From contig JALQPE010002727.1 in NCBI GenBank assembly GCA_030407315.1, forward strand, positions 1 through 27,640: a stretch of 27,640 nt of DNA, written 5' to 3'. Source of the DNA: Asparagopsis taxiformis. Taxonomy: Eukaryota; Rhodophyta; Florideophyceae; Bonnemaisoniales; Bonnemaisoniaceae. Made by a program: the position numbers and the translations under genes. The notes below the pieces were generated by a model. The model was not told the origin of the DNA and searched no databases. It was given only the letters and a program-made list of their open reading frames with translations. Positions 26,400-27,640 of the stretch are shown here, one piece after another (the first letter of the stretch is position 1; every line of letters starts with the position of its first letter).

Positions 26400-27640
26400 T
26401 AGGCACTAGAAAGTATTACCCTAGGCATCATATTCTACTACTTTCCCGTTCTGCCCGAGTCAGTACCGCCAGGCACTACAATTTACTGGTTCAGTATAGA
26501 CTTCCCGGCAGTAAATTGTACTGTCTCAAGCACTAGTCCAGGTAGTGAAATGTACTATGCCACAGGTAGCACTTCCAGGTAGTACACTGCACTGCCACAG
26601 GCAGTAACTGGTACTGTCCTATGCCCCTGTCGAGTACCACACTATCAGACAGTACTTTACGCTGATCTGGACAGCTCTATAATACATCAAAATCTACTAC
26701 TTTTTGTAGTGCTGTGGGCAGCAATTCACATATCCTGGAGCAGTACAGCGTGGCAGTGATTTACACATACGCAAGTAGTAGAGCACGGCAGCACTTTCCA
26801 CCACGGCAAGTAGCACGGTACGGTAGCACTTTTCGTATCATAAAGCAGTACTACCAGGCAGCTTTTCCCAGAGGACTATCAGCACCTCATTTCATTGCTT
26901 TCACACATTTCGTCAGTACATCATAATTTACTTGTCCCCACTCGCTTCCACAGGCAGTAGAATACACAGCCTCGAAGCATGTCTGCTGTCATCATATTCC
27001 ACTGCATTACTCTACTGCCAGAACATTAGACTTGTCACTACCTGTAAGTACAAAAAAAAAAAGCGCACCACACAGCAGCAGAAATTACTGCTTTGTCCAT
27101 AATAGAATACAGTACATTTCTCTGCCTCTGCCATGACTTGCAGGCAGTATCATACAGTACATCGGGGCAACCCTAAATATAGCAAATGTGCTGCCGTCAT
27201 TCGGGCCCGCAGCCAGCACAGCACGCTGCCGGACAAACACTAGCTTCTACTGCACACGGTGCATCCCACCGCCACCAAATAGTACTGCCGTGGGGCCATA
27301 TTCCTGGACAGCATATTTTACTCCCTCCCCGTGCTGCCCAAGTCAGCACAATATACTACTTTATTTTACAGGCCAATGTAGCACAAATCACTCCACTGCC
27401 ACAGAAAATCTAAATCCAGCAACTATCACTGCCTCCACTCCACTGCCTCACGTCATACATCCAGGCAGTACTTTCTACTGCCGTCGGCAGCACATGGCCA
27501 CTGCCTCCGGGCAGTGCACTGTACTGCCGGCGTAGGGCATTAATTTATATTTTTACAGTACTAAATTTTACTGCCTCAGGCAGTAAATTTTACTGCCGTA
27601 CAGTACTGCCCCAGCCCGATTTCAGACACAGTAGTGTATG
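26400..27640. repeat. GGCAGTA/TACTGCC motif field, copy 2 (runs off the window)
   Basis: By my count GGCAG or CTGCC appears about 30 times in 1.24 kb, against two or three expected by chance, mostly as GGCAGTA, TACTGCC or close variants, in both orientations and with irregular spacing. Density rises toward the right edge. The palindrome at 27567-27587 has the same arms (TTTACTGCCT / AGGCAGTAAA) as the one at 5937-5957 with a different centre base. Frames crossing it (such as 27188-27535) reflect the repeat. An 11-base A run lies at 27052-27062. Confidence 0.8.

Overview
This window looks like nuclear DNA of a eukaryote. It carries spliceosomal-type introns, an intact Ty1/copia LTR retrotransposon, a Plavaka-like DNA transposase, and the remains of two eukaryote-specific genes: ALG12 (an ER mannosyltransferase) and SHPRH (a SNF2/RING protein). 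I cannot fix the lineage from sequence alone. An alga or other protist fits the mixture, but that is a guess. The window is mostly transposons, repeats and decayed genes, with little ordinary coding sequence.

Left part (1-8.2 kb). A truncated unknown reading frame opens the window, followed by a minus-strand Plavaka-like transposase (490-3533) whose zinc-finger N-terminus lies in a different frame from its core. At 4121-5248 there is a repeated DNA block in which every copy is punctuated by good splice sites. Joining the small pieces between those sites (5 to 30 nt) gives one continuous reading frame encoding a roughly 13-residue peptide repeat. I regard this as the most likely undescribed item. 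A 24-bp minisatellite and a field of GGCAGTA/TACTGCC motifs come next, then a 507-residue orphan gene (6597-8120).

Middle part (8.2-18.3 kb). Mostly unassigned sequence and a short array of 118-bp palindromic units lead to a complete, apparently recent copia element (10527-17163, minus strand): identical-looking 475-bp LTRs, a 5-bp target duplication, a half-tRNA primer site, a polypurine tract and an uninterrupted 1358-residue gag-pol. Its leader is unusually long. It holds GC-rich tandem repeats, an antisense tRNA-like Pol III cassette and an extra gene for a two-finger U1-type zinc-finger protein, whose only possible AUG is created by splicing. The element split a CpG-rich segment.

Right part (18.3-27.6 kb). 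A glycosyltransferase tail and an ALG12 pseudogene (both minus strand) are followed by a large 118-bp palindromic array, an SHPRH pseudogene (plus strand), and a diverged copy of the same array, so the SHPRH remnant is bracketed by arrays. After about 2 kb without a convincing gene but with long perfect palindromes, the window ends in a second, 1.2-kb GGCAGTA/TACTGCC motif field.
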